From: Hevea brasiliensis
Taxonomy: Eukaryota; Streptophyta; Magnoliopsida; Malpighiales; Euphorbiaceae
Length of the DNA stretch: 64,000 bases
Reading direction: 5' to 3'
Assembly: GCF_030052815.1 (NCBI RefSeq)
Contig: NC_079499.1
Coordinates: 103,264,480-103,328,479, forward strand
The notes beneath the pieces are model-generated. The model made no database searches. It was not told the DNA's origin and worked only from the letters and a program-made list of their open reading frames with translations. Each line of letters opens with the position of its first letter. The first letter of the stretch is position 1. The position numbers and the translations under genes were made by a program. Positions 39,571 through 51,670 of this stretch are shown in pieces.

Positions 39571-40000
39571 AGGGTCTATTTGGATGAGGGTGAGGGAGAG
39601 GTAAATAAAGATAAAGATGAGTAAGTAACTATTTTATCCCTGTTTGGGAATAGGTAAGTTAATGGAGAATAAAGGTAAGCAAGGATAAGCCTTACCCTCC
39701 CTTACCCCTCAAATCTTAATTTTTTTGACACCCCAAATAATTTGGGGTGTAAGGAAGGGTAATGAGGGAGAGATGAGAGTTATGAATATTTCTGTTTATA
39801 CACCCCTTAAATTTACTATTCCTTCATCTCTTTCTAAATATAACTAATATACATTACCTCTTCTTACCTTTTCATTAATTCACCCTTTCCCAAACATGAG
39901 ATTTTTTTTTTATTATAACCCTCCTTACCCTTCCCCTTCCTTACTCTTTCTTACCTTTTCATTACTTATCCTTCCTTCACCCCATCCATACAACCCCTAA
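39571..40000. mobile_element. MITE-like fold-back element
   Basis: The ends AGGGTCTATTTGGATGAGGG and the complement of the right end (AGGGGTTGTATGGATGGGG) form an imperfect inverted repeat of about 27 bp. The inner parts also fold back (GGTAAG.AAGG against CCTT..CTTACC). In the middle, ACACCCCAAA at 39728-39737 pairs perfectly with TTTGGGGTGT at 39741-39750 across a 3-base loop. No coding sequence, and I could not find a clear target duplication, so the superfamily is open. Confidence 0.5.
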
Positions 40001-40049
40001 GGGGTGTTTGGTGGGAGTTTTTTTTAATAATTTGATAGTAAGTTAACAA

Positions 40050-40910
40050 AGGGTAATTGTTACCTTGCAAGAGAGTATTCCTTGGTGCATGATGTTTGCG
40101 GATGATATTGTTCTGATAGATGAGACACGAGAAGGAGTCAATAGAAAGCTAGAGCTTTGGAGAAGTGCTCTAGAGTCAAAGGGTTTTAAGTTAAGTAGAA
40201 CGAAGACAGAATACATGCATTGTAAGTTCAGTGAAGGCCAAACTGGTGATAGGGAAGGAGTTAGTTTGAATGGAGTGGTACTGTCCCAAAGTAATTACTT
40301 TAAATATCTAGGCTCAGTCCTTCAAGTAGATAGGGGATGTGAGGAGGATGTTAGTCATAGGATTAAAGCCGGATGGTTGAAATGGAGACATGCCACTGGA
40401 GATTTATATGATCGTAACATTCCCAATAAGTTGAAAGGAAAATTTTATCGTACAGCCATACGACCGGCTATGTTATATGGTAGTGAGTGTTGGGCACTGA
40501 AAGAGACGTATGCGTCTAAGATAAGAGTTGCAGAGATGAGAATGTTAAGGTGGATGAGTGGCCATACTAGACTAGATAAAGTCCGTAATGAGAGTATTAG
40601 AGAAAAGGTAGGAGTGGTGCCAATTGAAGATAAGTTGAGAGAAGGGAGATTGAGGTGGTTTGGTCATGTTAAGCGTAGACATACGGAGGCTCCAGTTAGA
40701 GAAGTAGAGCACATTAGGTTAGAGGATAGAAAGAGAAAAAAGGGATAGACCTAAATTGACTTGGAGGAGAGTAGTACAACATGACCTAGAAGCATTACAC
40801 ATTTCTGAGGATTTAACCAAAAATCGTTTAGAGTGGAGAAAGCGAATCCATATAGCCGGCCCTAAATTTTTGGGATAAAGGCTTAGTTGAGTTGAGTTGA
40901 GTATTATTTA
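40050..40910 (+). pseudogene. RTE-type LINE, 5'-truncated reverse transcriptase 3' part
   Basis: The open frame 40065-40748 starts inside RT at MMFADDIVLID (catalytic FADD), followed by KLELWR, SKGFKLSRTKTEYMHCKFS, YFKYLGSV, RPAMLYGSECWAL, RMLRWMSGHTR and RLRWFGHVKRR. These are the hallmark C-terminal blocks of plant RTE-clade LINEs. A 1-bp slip in the A run near 40740 shifts the frame; the last 46 codons (RPKLTWRRVVQHD to a TAA at 40876) follow in the other frame. The 3' end has the short TTGAG-repeat tail (40886-40903) usual for this clade. The 5' truncation is typical of LINE insertion. No target duplication is obvious. Confidence 0.85.
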
Positions 40911-41092
40911 TATCTTCTTAAAGGATTAAATGTTAACCTTTGGAACTTAGATCAATAATTATTCTCTTTAAAAATTGAAATTTATAATAATAATATTTAA
41001 TCATTAATTTTTTAATTTTTTACCAAACACAAACAACAGTAGTTTAGTAGACCGAAATTGTAAAGAGGGGAAAGAGTGAGAAGTTTGGAATT
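40911..41092. other. AT-rich intergenic DNA
   Basis: Nothing recognisable between the LINE fragment and the minus-strand LTR fragment. Confidence 0.4.
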
Positions 41093-41524
41093 TGATGTTG
41101 GGTATCCGCAAGTGTACGGGCTGTAGCAAGTAATAAAGTGATAAATAAAGTATCATTTCCATGAAGAATTGTGTTTAAGTAGTAGATTATGGTTGTTTCG
41201 ATTATTTAGACTAATGACAATTTATGGGAGAACTAAATTAACTAAATGCAGTAATTTAAAAGGAAAATAAAGAAAATAGGCAATGGGTAATGTAAATAAA
41301 ATCTTAATCTAAGCAAAAATTAACTAAATTAATGATGGGTAAGCAAGAACAAAGACTAATTGATAATAAAAATGATTCCAGAGTTGGAGTTTATGAATTA
41401 AATCTATTAAGATTTGTCTTGGTTCATCCAATTTTAAGAGAAAATAGAGTTTGAAGGTAATTGTTATCAAAATCCTTTGATTTTTTTTTTCAAGCAAATA
41501 AAAAATATTTTAAGAAAATCAAAC
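41093..41524 (-). mobile_element. Athila-type LTR fragment F, minus orientation
   Basis: It begins TGATGTTGGGTATCCGCAAG. Read on the minus strand this is the terminal block of an Athila-type LTR (GGAAATGATACTTTATTTATC, then CCCGTACACTTGCGGATACCC ending in CATCA), homologous to the LTR ends of A, B and C. It stops abruptly where element C begins, so C inserted into it. The rest should lie beyond C, outside the window. Confidence 0.65.
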
Positions 41525-43108
41525 TGATGCATGCATTTCATATCATTGTTTAGATATAATTTTGCAATTAATTTACATTTGTTTATAGCTTTATAGTAAA
41601 TATTAGCTTTAATTTAGTTAATTTTGCCTTTTTACACTTCTTAGCCTAATTTATGGAATTTATTTATTTTATAGGTTAAAATATGAAAAATTTTGGTGAT
41701 ATTTTGATCAGAGCAACTATTTGGAAGAAATCAGAGTTGAATTGCAAAGTTTTAAAGAGAAAAATTTGAAGTTGAGTTTTAAAGAAACAAAAAGTTGTAC
41801 AACCTATGACACAGCTTGTGTAACTTATGTCGCAGGTTGTGTCGCAGTTAGCAATCTCAGGCTGAAAGCTGCACAAGCTTGGACACAATCTCATTTAGCT
41901 TGTGTTGATGCACCTGATGAATTTCAAAATTTGTCTAGAAAGTTGTACAACTTGAAACACAAGCGCAACACAATCCAATTCAGTTTGTGTCATTTTAATG
42001 AAAATGCTGACGTGGCACTTTCTCTTATCTGACCCAATACATCATCTTTTATCCATAATTTTCTATCTTTTAATCCATTTTTAGGACAGACCCATAAGGG
42101 ATATAAAAAGCATCTTTTTCTCTTTCTTACCCTAAGGAGAAAACTAAGGATTTTTGCAAGAAAATAAGGAAGAGAGAGAAACATCTTGGATCAGGTTGCA
42201 GCAGCTAAAGAGGACACTTTCTCCAGCATTCTGGCAACTGATTCTTCACCATTTTTATTGAGTTTTTCTTCCTCTTAGCTTAGATTTTCATTTCTTCTTC
42301 ATTTCTCTACTTGAGTTTGTCTTGCAACCATGATTTGTGAGTAGAACTTTGAGATTCTAGGGATGGGTATGTAAATATTGCCTTGTATTATGGTTTTTGA
42401 ACTGCTTTAGCTATTTAAATGAGATTTGCTGTAATTTTGATTTTTCGCTTGTGAGCTTGTTGTCTTGCTTGATGAAAGGGCCCTCATTAAATTAAGTTTT
42501 AATCCTTTACAGATGGACTGAAAAGTGAATGTTTAGGATAGATAATATTGAAATAAACTTGATTTTCTTAGTGTTAGAAATAAGCTAAGAAGATTAAGAG
42601 GACTTTTATAATCAATTAGAGCTTTAAATGGTTTTTATCAGGTTTAAAATACTATGAAAACGGGGTTTGATTTGATGAAAATCAACTTTGAAATGCTTGA
42701 GAGAGGTTTCAAAGAACTAAAAATTGATTTCCTTCAAAAATTGCAAATCTCATGTGTTTGGCTAAATTAGGGAAAAACTACATGCAAGTAATATTGAAAA
42801 ACCTTATCTCTAGAATCACTTTAATTCTTATTGAAGTTAAACTTAAATCATCATAAATTTGTAATTAGTAATTTCATCTTAAGTATTAGTCTTTTAATGC
42901 AATTAGTTTAATTAATTATTTGATTTACTTAAAATTCCTCAAATATTAGTTTTATTTTCAATTTCATTTTCAATATCTTTAAATTTTTACATTCTAATTA
43001 GCTTATTCCTTTAATTCCAATTTGAGCATAATTCTCTATGGGAACGATATTTTTAAATCTATACTACATTGACCCGTGCACTTTCGAAAGCTATTTCTTA
43101 GCATATCA
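41525..43108 (+). repeat. 5' LTR of element C
   Basis: 1584 bp, TGATGCATGCATTTCATATC to CTTAGCATATCA. The end block (GGGAACGATATTTTTAAATC, ACCCGTGCACTT) is homologous to the LTR ends of A and B. A TATAAAAA box is at 42102-42109. Between 41790 and 42010 it is rich in TTGTGTC/GACACAA and GTTGTACAACTT motifs, which recur in the post-pol spacer of the same element. Confidence 0.85.
42102..42109 (+). promoter_or_regulatory. LTR TATA box (element C)
   Basis: TATAAAAA, in the same relative position (after the motif-rich zone, before the C/T-rich leader) as the TATA boxes of elements A and B. Confidence 0.6.
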
Positions 43109-43114
43109 AGTTTT

Positions 43115-43132
43115 TGGCACCCTTACTGGGAA
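43115..43132 (+). promoter_or_regulatory. Degenerate tRNA-Asp-type primer binding site (element C)
   Basis: TGGCACCCTTACTGGGAA matches the intact site of element B (TGGCGCCGTTGCCGGGGA) at 13 of 18 positions and sits at the same distance from the LTR. Confidence 0.65.
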
Positions 43133-43239
43133 ATTATTTGGTTTTAAGTTGGATTTTAACTATTTTAAGCTTATTAGAATTTTTATTTTCTTTTATTTTC
43201 GTCGCTGTTCCTTGTGTTTTTCAAGTACTTTGATTGTTT

Positions 43240-43617
43240 ATGAGATGGTCAAAAAGCAAAAGTGATACTCAATTATTGCTCAACCCTGAAATTGAAAAAT
43301 TCTGTCGAGCCAACAAAAAGGAATCTAAGAGAAATAAGGAAGTACAAAATGAAGAATAGCAAAGGCTTGAGCAAGAGGAGAAAATTGAAAACATGGAGAA
43401 TCCAAATAGAACTAATGATGGAAACACTGGAGAAAATGATCAAAATAGGTAGAATGAAGTTGTTAATCAAAATGATCCTCAGAGAAGGTCCATGTTAGAT
43501 TATGCTTTTCTTAGATGTGCAGATGTGAGAGATAATAGACCTGTTACTGGAGCTAATCAATTTGAGTTAAAGACTGGTCTTATTCAAATGATTCAGAATT
43601 CAGAATTTCGGGGCAGC
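43240..43617 (+). pseudogene. Element C gag, 5' part
   Basis: The start MRWSKSKSDTQLLLNPEIEK matches the gag start of element B (MRRARSSSDTTLLFNPEIEK). Two in-frame stops (43358 and 43451, the former where Gln is likely) are seen before the frame reaches IQMIQNSEFRGS, where element B interrupts it. The reading resumes at 58194 in the same frame. Confidence 0.8.
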
Positions 43618-45229
43618 TGATGCATACATTTTGCATAGTCATTTAGGTCTAATTTTATAGCCATTTTATTCTATTATTAGTTATCTTTAGCTAATTTCAT
43701 TAGTAAATTAGTTAGTTTTTCATAATTGTCGATTTTGGATTAATTTGTAATTTTTACTTTGTTTTGTAGGAAAAATGGTGTTTTTGAAGGACTGAAGAGA
43801 ATTTTGCCATTGAGGAGTGTCTTCTACAGCCAAAGATGTCAAAAACAAGTTTTCAAGCTGAAATATGCATTGACCAAATTGTGCATAACTTGCCGCATAA
43901 GCTATGCAGATCTGCATAAGGAGAAAGATCATCGTTTCAGAACCAAATTAAATGTGCATAAGGAGACAAAGATAGCTTATGCACATTCTCGCCTCTCTTA
44001 TGCACCTTCACGGAATTATGCATAACCTATGCACCAAGTCATGCGATTTCGCATAAGTGACTCGTAACCAGTAAAATCAGATAAGGGATCGCATAACTTA
44101 TGCGATCCACTTATGCATTCCCATAAAGAGTTCATTAATGAGTCAGTAAGATTCCTCAATCAATTCCTCCTAGAACATACTATTTTAGGGCTCCATGTCG
44201 AAAAAATGCTATAAATAGTCCCATTTTCCCATTTTAGAGGGGGACAAGGAGCAAAGAAGAAGAGGATAAGAGAGGAATAATTTCAGTATTCACTTTCACC
44301 ATCCACACCATTCTCAACCAAGAATTGCATAATTCTATCTTCCATTACATTTTTCTACATTTCTAGTGTTTAATTTATTACTTCTTAGCTTAGATTAAAG
44401 CTTTATTTCCATTTAAACTCATCATATCTTGTAAGCATTATGGATAGTGAGTAGTTTACTTTTGATTCTGGAGTAAGGGTTGTAATATTTGAGATATTTT
44501 GTGGATTTTGATTGGGTAATCCATATTTTGTGGTCTTAATGAGTTTTATTCATTTCTTGTATGCTTAATGACATGCTTAGTGTAGGATCCCATTAAGTGA
44601 TGTTCTTAATCCATGGTTGAAGCACCGAAAGGAGAAAACCTTGTGATAGATAATCAAGAAATTTGACTTAATTAACTTAGACCTAGAAATAGGCTAAGGA
44701 TTAAGAGGATTCACAGATTAATTAAAGAACTTAATGGGTCTTAATTAATTCTAACTCCACGAAAGTAGGATTAGTTTGATTAAGGCACTCTTTATCTCAC
44801 TCGAAAGGGAATTCAAAGGATTTAAGAATTAATCTCCTTAAAACCCATAAGTTTCATAAAATTGGATAATCGATTTAAAATCCCAAAATAGCTCAAATAT
44901 GAAATCCCGAACTCCGGAATCACCTTTTTACCATTGTTAATTTCTAATCGAATTTAATCATTTGCCATTTTGAATATTGCCATATTTGAACTTGCTTATT
45001 TCAATTTGATGCAATTTTAGTTTAATTAATACATTGTTGAATAGAATATTAATTTTGCACATTTAGATTGCATACTCCATTACCCATTAATTCATTATTT
45101 TAATTTCATAAATACTTCGATTTAGTCAACTTTTATATCGAAAATTCAATCATTAACACAACTCCTCGTGGGATCGATATTTTTCTATACTACTTGTACG
45201 ACCCGTGCACTTGCGGTTGGGACGCATCA
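43618..45229 (+). repeat. 5' LTR of element B
   Basis: 1612 bp, TGATGCATACATTTTGC to GGGACGCATCA. TATA box at 44210. It differs from the 3' LTR mostly in a short zone (about 43930-44350), which is also the zone of TGCATAAG motifs; elsewhere the LTRs are almost identical. Confidence 0.95.
44210..44217 (+). promoter_or_regulatory. LTR TATA box (element B 5' LTR)
   Basis: TATAAATA, conserved in all three LTRs of this family in the window. It should drive the genomic transcript of element B. Confidence 0.65.
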
Positions 45230-45235
45230 AGTTTT

Positions 45236-45253
45236 TGGCGCCGTTGCCGGGGA
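45236..45253 (+). promoter_or_regulatory. tRNA-Asp primer binding site of element B
   Basis: TGGCGCCGTTGCCGGGGA is complementary to the 3' end of plant tRNA-Asp including the CCA. tRNA-Asp priming is characteristic of Athila/Tat-type elements. It starts six bases after the 5' LTR. Confidence 0.92.
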
Positions 45254-45364
45254 GTTGTTTGTTTAAGATTGAATTCTTGATTATTTTAGTTGATTATAGT
45301 TTTATTTTTGTTATCTTTTCATTTTTGTGTTTGTTTGTTCTTTTTCAGGTACTTTTAATCTTTT

Positions 45365-46780
45365 ATGAGAAGAGCTAGAAGCTCAAGTGACACAACCTTA
45401 CTGTTCAATCCTGAAATTGAGAAATTTTGTAAAGCCAACAAGAAAGAGACCAGAAAAAGGAAGGATGCTTTGAGAGAGATTGAAATTGAAGCAGACATGG
45501 CTAATGAAAGAATTAGAATTGGTGTTGGTAATGCTAGAAATGGTCAAAACAATGAAAATGAAGCCCACGGAGAAGAAGTTGTTAATGCAAACGTGCCTAG
45601 GGGAAGTATGATGGATCATGCTTTTCCACGTTTTGATGATTTGAGAGAGAGCATAGCAAGACCAAGGATTGATGCAAATAGTTACAAGATGGATTTTGGA
45701 GTTCTTCAAATGATTCAAAATTCTCAATTTGGAGGACATCCTTCTGAAAATCCACACACACACCTGAAGAAGTTTGCTATGATTTGCAACATGCAAAAAC
45801 AACCTGGAGTGTCTAATGATGCAGCAAGATTGAAGCTATTCCCATTCTCTTTGAAAGATAGAGCATTGGATTGGCTTGATTCTTTACCTCACAACTCCAT
45901 TACAAATTGGGAGCAACTCACTGATGCATTTCTTGCACAATATTTTCCACCTAGAAAAACTCAAGAGTTGAGGAATCAAATGACAGCTTTCAGACCAAGA
46001 GAAGATGAAACTCTCTATGAGTCATGGATGAGATGGAAGGAATTAGAGAGATTATGCCCACATCATGCCATTCCAAAATGGATGATAAATTAGAATTTCT
46101 ACACAAATGTCACTCCTGCAATCAGAGGAATTATTGATGCTCAAACAGGAGGAGAATTTATTATAAAGCATGAAGATGAAGCTTATGAGCTATTGGAGAA
46201 AATTGCAAAGAATACTCATCTTTGGAGTAGTCCAAGAGGACCAGCTCCAACTCAGAAAAGGCAAGCTGCTGGAATGTATGATCTTGATCCATTTAACATG
46301 ATTAATGCAAAATTTGATGCACTTACAAATGTCCTTGCTAAGAAGATGGAAGATTTGAGTATGTTGGTTAGTTCATCATCATCAGCTAGAAGTTCACAAC
46401 AAGTGGCTTATGCAGAGGAAACTACCAGCTGTGGAGTAGACTATGGAGAACAAGCAGCATATGTTGGTAATTATGGAAACAAACAAATGGGGAATTCTTA
46501 TTCTCAAACTTACAATCCAAATTGGAGGAATCATCCCAACTTTTCATGGGGAAATCAGCAAAATCAAGTTCAAAATCAGAATTTTCAACCACAACAGCAG
46601 AGTCAAGTTCCATATCAGCAAAATAGGCAACCACTGCCTAATTTTCAGCAGAAAAATATGAACCCTCCACCAAAACAGCAAGAACGAAATTCCACCACTG
46701 AAGCTTTATTGCAACAGATACTTGCTAACCAAAATAAGCATGATGAGGAGATGAGAGAGGTGAAAGCAAGGCTGGAGTAG
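45365..46780 (+). pseudogene. Athila B gag
   Basis: Starts at the ATG at 45365 (MRRARSSSDTTLLFNPEIEK). The capsid-type gag domain is clear: LKLFPFSLKDRALDWLDSLP, then WEQLTDAFLAQYFPP, then ETLYESWMRWKELERLCPHH. A TAG at 46091-46093 interrupts it right after WMIN; the frame then continues (NFYTNVTPAIRGIIDAQTGG). A Gln/Asn-rich stretch covers 46440-46690, and I see no CCHC zinc knuckle. A second TAG is at 46778-46780. Both TAGs replace codons where Gln fits. Gag would form the virus-like particle that packages the RNA. Confidence 0.88.
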
Positions 46781-48355
46781 ATGCAAACACACAACAGAAT
46801 GCTGGAAAACCAGATTGCACAACAAGCATCCTCCTCAAGTGCTAAGTCTTTTGGAAAGCTTCCAAGTCAACCAGAAAATCCAAGAGAGCAGTGTCAAGCT
46901 ATTACTTTAAGAAGTGGAAAAGTTATAAATGATGAGAAGAGTGAAAACAGTGAGAAGAGAGAAAATGAGAAAAATACTGATGAGAGTGAAAAACAAGAGA
47001 GTGCAGAAAATTGTAAAGAGAAAATTGAAGAGAAGGAAGAGAAATATATACCTCCTGAACCCTACAAGCCACAGCTTCCCTTTCCACAAAGATTTCACAA
47101 AGCCAAGCTTGATAGGCAATTTGGGAAGTTCTTAGAGGTTTTGAAGAAACTTTACATAAATGTGCCTTTTGTTGATGCTCTTTCACAAATGCCCTCTTAT
47201 GCAAAATTCTTGAAAGAAATTCTCTCAAACAAGAGGAAACTTGAAGATGATGAAACTGTAGCTTTGACAGAAGAATGTAGTGCTATCCTCCAAAGGAAAC
47301 TTCCTCCAAAGCTCAAGGATCCAGGGAGTTTTTCAATTCCATGCCACATTGGAGAGTCTTGTTCTACAAAAGCCTTATGTGATTTAGGGGCTAGTGTTAG
47401 CCTTATGCCCCTTTCCATCTATGAGAAGCTCAACATGGGAGATCTAAAGCCAACCCACATTTCTCTTCAGTTAGCTGACAGATCAATCAAGTATCCTGAA
47501 GGGATTTTGGAGAATGTGCCTCTGAAGGTTGGGAAGTTCTACATACCTGTTGACTTTGTCATCTTGGACATGGAGGAAGATTTTAATATTCCAATTATCT
47601 TGGGAAGACCCTTTCTAGCTACAGCAGGAGCATTGATTGATGTTAAGGGAGAGAAATTAACTCTTAGGGTTGGTGAAGAGCAATTGGTTTTCAATATTAA
47701 TAACACTATGAAAAAGCATCATTCTGAAGCTGATACTTGCTTGAGAGTTGATATCATTGATGAGCTGGTTGAAGAACACTTCAGAAAGAAATATCCAGAA
47801 GATCCACTTGAAAATTGTTTGGTTCATGGAGGAGGCATAGACTATGACAACCCTCATGTAGCTGCATATGCTCAACACTTAGAGGGAAGTCCACCATTCA
47901 TTTCTGCTCCAGTTTTTCAACTCACACAAAAGGAAAAAGTCGAATCTAAGCAACCATCATTCAAGGAAGAAGATGCACCTAAGGTAGAACTTAAGCAACT
48001 TCCTTCTCAGCTCAGGTATGAATTTCTTGGCACCAATAACACTTATCCAGTAATTGTAAATGCAAATTTGAGTACATTAGAGGCTGATAAGTTGTTAAGA
48101 GTGTTGAGACAATTTAAGAAAGTCTTAGGATACACCATAGATGACATTAAGGGAATAAGCCCACACTTTTGTATGCATAGAATCATTTTGGAAGAAAATT
48201 GTAAGCCATCTATTGAACATCAGAGGAGGTTGAACCCAAATATGAAAGAAGTTGTTAAAAAGGAAATTTTGAAGTTGCTTGATGCAGGGATCATTTACCC
48301 TATCTCGTATAGTACTTGGGTGAGCCAGACATGTTGTCCCAAAAGGGTGGAATGA
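46781..48355 (+). pseudogene. Athila B gag tail, protease and RT N-terminus
   Basis: A 524-codon open stretch in phase with gag. It begins with a short coiled-coil (MLENQIAQQASSSSAKSFGK) and a charged Glu/Lys linker. The aspartic protease follows at about 47310-47700 with the active-site block CDLGASVSLMPLSIYEKL and the flap-side GRPFLATAGALIDVKGEKL. RT begins near 48040 (LRQFKKVLGYTIDDIKGISP, then the primer-grip-side KEILKLLDAGIIYPI). The frame breaks at 48318-48355 ([11 protein letters not shown] then stop), where element C still reads SEWVSPVHVVPKKGG in two frames. The break lies in a patch of CAG/CTG-centred changes. Confidence 0.87.
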
Positions 48356-50276
48356 CATTGTCAAAAATGAAAATAATGAATTAATTCCCACCGTAATGTT
48401 GACTAGTTGGCGAATGTGCATAGATTACGTAAAATTAAATGTTGCCACTAGAAAAGATCATTTTCCACTTCCCTTCATTGATCAGATGTTGGAAAGACTA
48501 GCTAGGCATTCTTACTTTTGCTATTCAGATGGATATTCAGGTTTTTTTCAAATCCCTATCCATCCAAATGATCAAGAAAAAACCACTTTTACTTGTCCAT
48601 ATGGAACCTTTGCTTATAGAAGGATGCCATTTGGGTTATGTAATGCACCAGCCACTTTTCAAAGGTGCATGATGGCAATCTTCTCAGATTTCATTGAAGA
48701 CATAATGGAGGTTTTTATGGACGATTTCTCTGTTTATGGATCTTCATTTGATATATGCTTGGCTAACCTTTCTAAAATTTTGCAGCGATGTGCAGATACT
48801 GACCTTGTGTTAAACTGGGAAAAGTGTCATTTCATGGTTCAGGAAGGGATAGTGCTTGGACATTTGGTGTCTAACAGAGGAATAGAGGTTGATAAAGCCA
48901 AAGTTGAAGTGATAGAGAAGATGGCTCCTCCTACCAATGTCAAGGGAATTCGAAGTTTCCTAGGACACGCCGGGTTCTACAGACGCTTTATCAAGGATTT
49001 TTCTAAAATAGCTAAACCTTTGTCTAATTTGTTAAGTAATGACACACCATTTGTATTTGACCAAGAGTGTTTGGATGCCTTTTGCAGGTTCAAGCAAGCT
49101 CTTATCACTGCACCAATCATGCAACCACCTGATTGGAGCCTACCTTTTGAAAGTATGTGTGATGCTAGCAATTATGCAATTGGGGCTGTTCTTGGTCAAA
49201 GAAAGGACAAAAAGGCTTATGCTATTTATTATGCTAGTAGAACACTGGATGAGGCTCAAACAAATTATGCAACAACTGAAAAGGAATTTTTGGCAATTGT
49301 CTTTGCATTGGAAAAGTTCAGACCTTACATTATTGACTCAAAGGTGGTTATATTTTCAGATCATGCAGCCATCAGGTATTTGCTCCGTAAAAAGGAGGCC
49401 AAACCTAGGCTCATTAGGTGGATTCTGATGCTACAAGAGTTTGATTTGGAGATTAGAGATAAGAAAGGAGCTGAAAATGTAGTTGCTGATAATCTTAGTA
49501 GGTTAAAATTGGATGGTGAAGAATTGGATGAAATCCCTATTGATGAGTTTTTCTTGGATGAACAACTTTTCTCTCTTGTTGCTAAACTACCTTGGTATGC
49601 AGACTTTGTGAATTATCTATCTTGTGGAGTTTTGCCTCTAGGAATGACATGGCAACAAAAGAAAAAGTTTTTGCATGAGGTGAAGTTTTATAGATGGGAT
49701 GACCCTTTACTCTTTAGGAGATGTTGTGATGGTCTGATTAGAAGATGTATTCCTGAAGAGGAGGTACAGAGTATTATGCATCATTGCCATGCTTCTGATT
49801 ATGGAGGTCATTTTGGAATCTCTAAGACAGCTAGTAAAATTTTGCAAGCTGATTTCTTTTGGCCAAATCTTTTTAAGGATGTGAGGAAATTTGTGTTGAA
49901 TTGTGATAAATGTCAAAGGAGTGGAAATTTGTCAAAAAGAGATCAAATGCCCCTAAATAATATTCTTGAAGTGGAATTATTTGATATTTGGGGAATAGAT
50001 TTTATGGGGCCATTCCCTCCTTCATATGGTAATAGATACATCTTAGTTGGGGTTGACTATGTGTCAAAGTGGGTGGAAGCTATTGCAACTCCAACTAATG
50101 ATGCTAGAGTGGTAGTGAAATTTTTGAAGAAATTTGTCTTGAGCAGATTTGGAGCTCCTAGGGCTATAATTAGTGATGGGGGTTCCCATTTTTGTAATAA
50201 GCAATTTGAGAGCTTAATGAGGAAGTATGGTGTAGTGCACAAGATAGCTACCCCATACCATCCTCAAACTTCATGA
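48356..50276 (+). pseudogene. Athila B pol: RT, RNase H and integrase core
   Basis: Open for 626 codons from 48396; the actual reading continues from upstream, so the ATG is not a start. [45 protein letters not shown] and the catalytic [10 protein letters not shown]. RNase [44 protein letters not shown], then [10 protein letters not shown]. Integrase: the zinc finger [11 protein letters not shown] with CDKCQ, and the first two DDE residues in [11 protein letters not shown] and IISDGGSHF. It ends at a TGA at 50274 in the HPQTS motif just before the catalytic Glu; copy A reads GGA (Gly) there. Confidence 0.92.
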
Positions 50277-50914
50277 CAATTTGAAATTTCTAACAGATAC
50301 CTCAAGCATTTTTTGGAGAAAACAGTTAATAATTCTCGGAAAGATTGGTCTATCAAACTAGATGATGCTTTATGGTCATATAGGATCGCCTACAAAACCC
50401 CTATAGGAACTACTCCCTTTAGGTTGGTGTATGGTAAGTCTTGTCATTTACCTGTGGAGCTAGAACATAGAGCATATTGGGCCATTCAGACCTTGAATTT
50501 TGATCTTAAGCAAGCTGGTGAAAAAAGGTTGTTACAACTTAATGAGCTTGAGGAATTGAGGATGGATGCTTATGAAAGTGCCCGTATTTACAAAGAAAGA
50601 ACTAAAGTTTGGCATGATAAGCATCTAAGAAAAAAAGAATTCAAAGAAGGTGATTTAGTTTTGTTGTTCAACTCAAGATTGAAATTGTTCCCTGGAAAAC
50701 TCAAGTCAAGGTGGACTGGTCCATATAGAATTTCTAAGGTTTTCCCTTATGGAGCAATTGAAATTTGGAGTGAAAAATCTGGGAATTTTAAGGTCAATGG
50801 GCATAGATTGAAACATTACATAACTGGAGACCCAATAAAGGGAGCAAGCTGTTATAAGCTCTCCAATCCCTCACCTCTTTTCAAAGAAATTCATGAAGAG
50901 TCCAAACTAAGGAC
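50277..50914 (+). pseudogene. Athila B integrase C-terminus
   Basis: Continues in frame after the TGA: the catalytic Glu block reads EISNRYLKH (ELKH in copy A), then [27 protein letters not shown], the [11 protein letters not shown] block and the GPY/F-type [16 protein letters not shown] ending in [13 protein letters not shown]. The open frame runs on to 51080. In copy A a stop occurs at the equivalent of about 50914, so the extra 55 codons in B most likely result from a local change at a CAG-like site (GTCCAGCTAA in A, GTCCAAACTAA in B). Confidence 0.85.
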
Positions 50915-51080
50915 TATAATTAGCCCTCTTGGGAGGCATCCCAAGTCCTTTTATTTTGCTTTTGCTAATTTACTTTCATTTTCATTGATTTTGTTTTATC
51001 TTAAATCTCCCCAAATTCAATTTTTGACATTGTTAAATCTTGTCCCTTGTAGATGTAATTCAATGAAGAAAGGCTGGTAA

Positions 51081-51670
51081 ACTGATGGGGAAGTGATTCT
51101 TAACTTGAAAATTTTGTCCTTCAAATTTTCCCAAGAACGATTTTTTTAACTCGCAGGAGCCGCAACTTTCTCGCAGAGAGGAAGAAAAATTCTGCAAAGA
51201 AAGAGGGTGTTTGCAGCAGATGGCTTGTGTTTTTGGTGAGGTTGGGTGTGTGACTTTTAAGTATATGTGTTTTTAATGCTAATATGGTGGTAAGTTGGTC
51301 ATTTTTGTAGTTTTGAGATTACTTGGGTTGTGGAATTCAAGGTGGACAATATTGCATCTTCTTGGCAAAACTTGGAGAGTTCATTTCTCATTTGTGGTTA
51401 GATGCAACTTTATGCAGATTTTATGGAGTTTTATGTGCTAAATGTTGATTTGCAGAATTTGAGTCAAAATGGCATAGTTCTCAAAGGTCTTTTATGCAGG
51501 ATCCATTTTTACATGCTCGTGTGATGCATTTTTGATGAACTTTGTATATATTGATGTGTTTTGGTGAAAATTCTCATGGTTTATGCTTCATGGAATTATA
51601 TTTCTTCATTCTAGGGTATTTTTCGCACTTGCAATTCATGTTCCATTGCAAATTTAATCTTGTTGAATTG
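51081..51670 (+). other. Athila B spacer after integrase
   Basis: Non-coding, equivalent to 2407-3006 of copy A. The patch 51130-51200 differs from A at nearly every CTG/CAG triplet while the flanks are identical. Confidence 0.6.
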
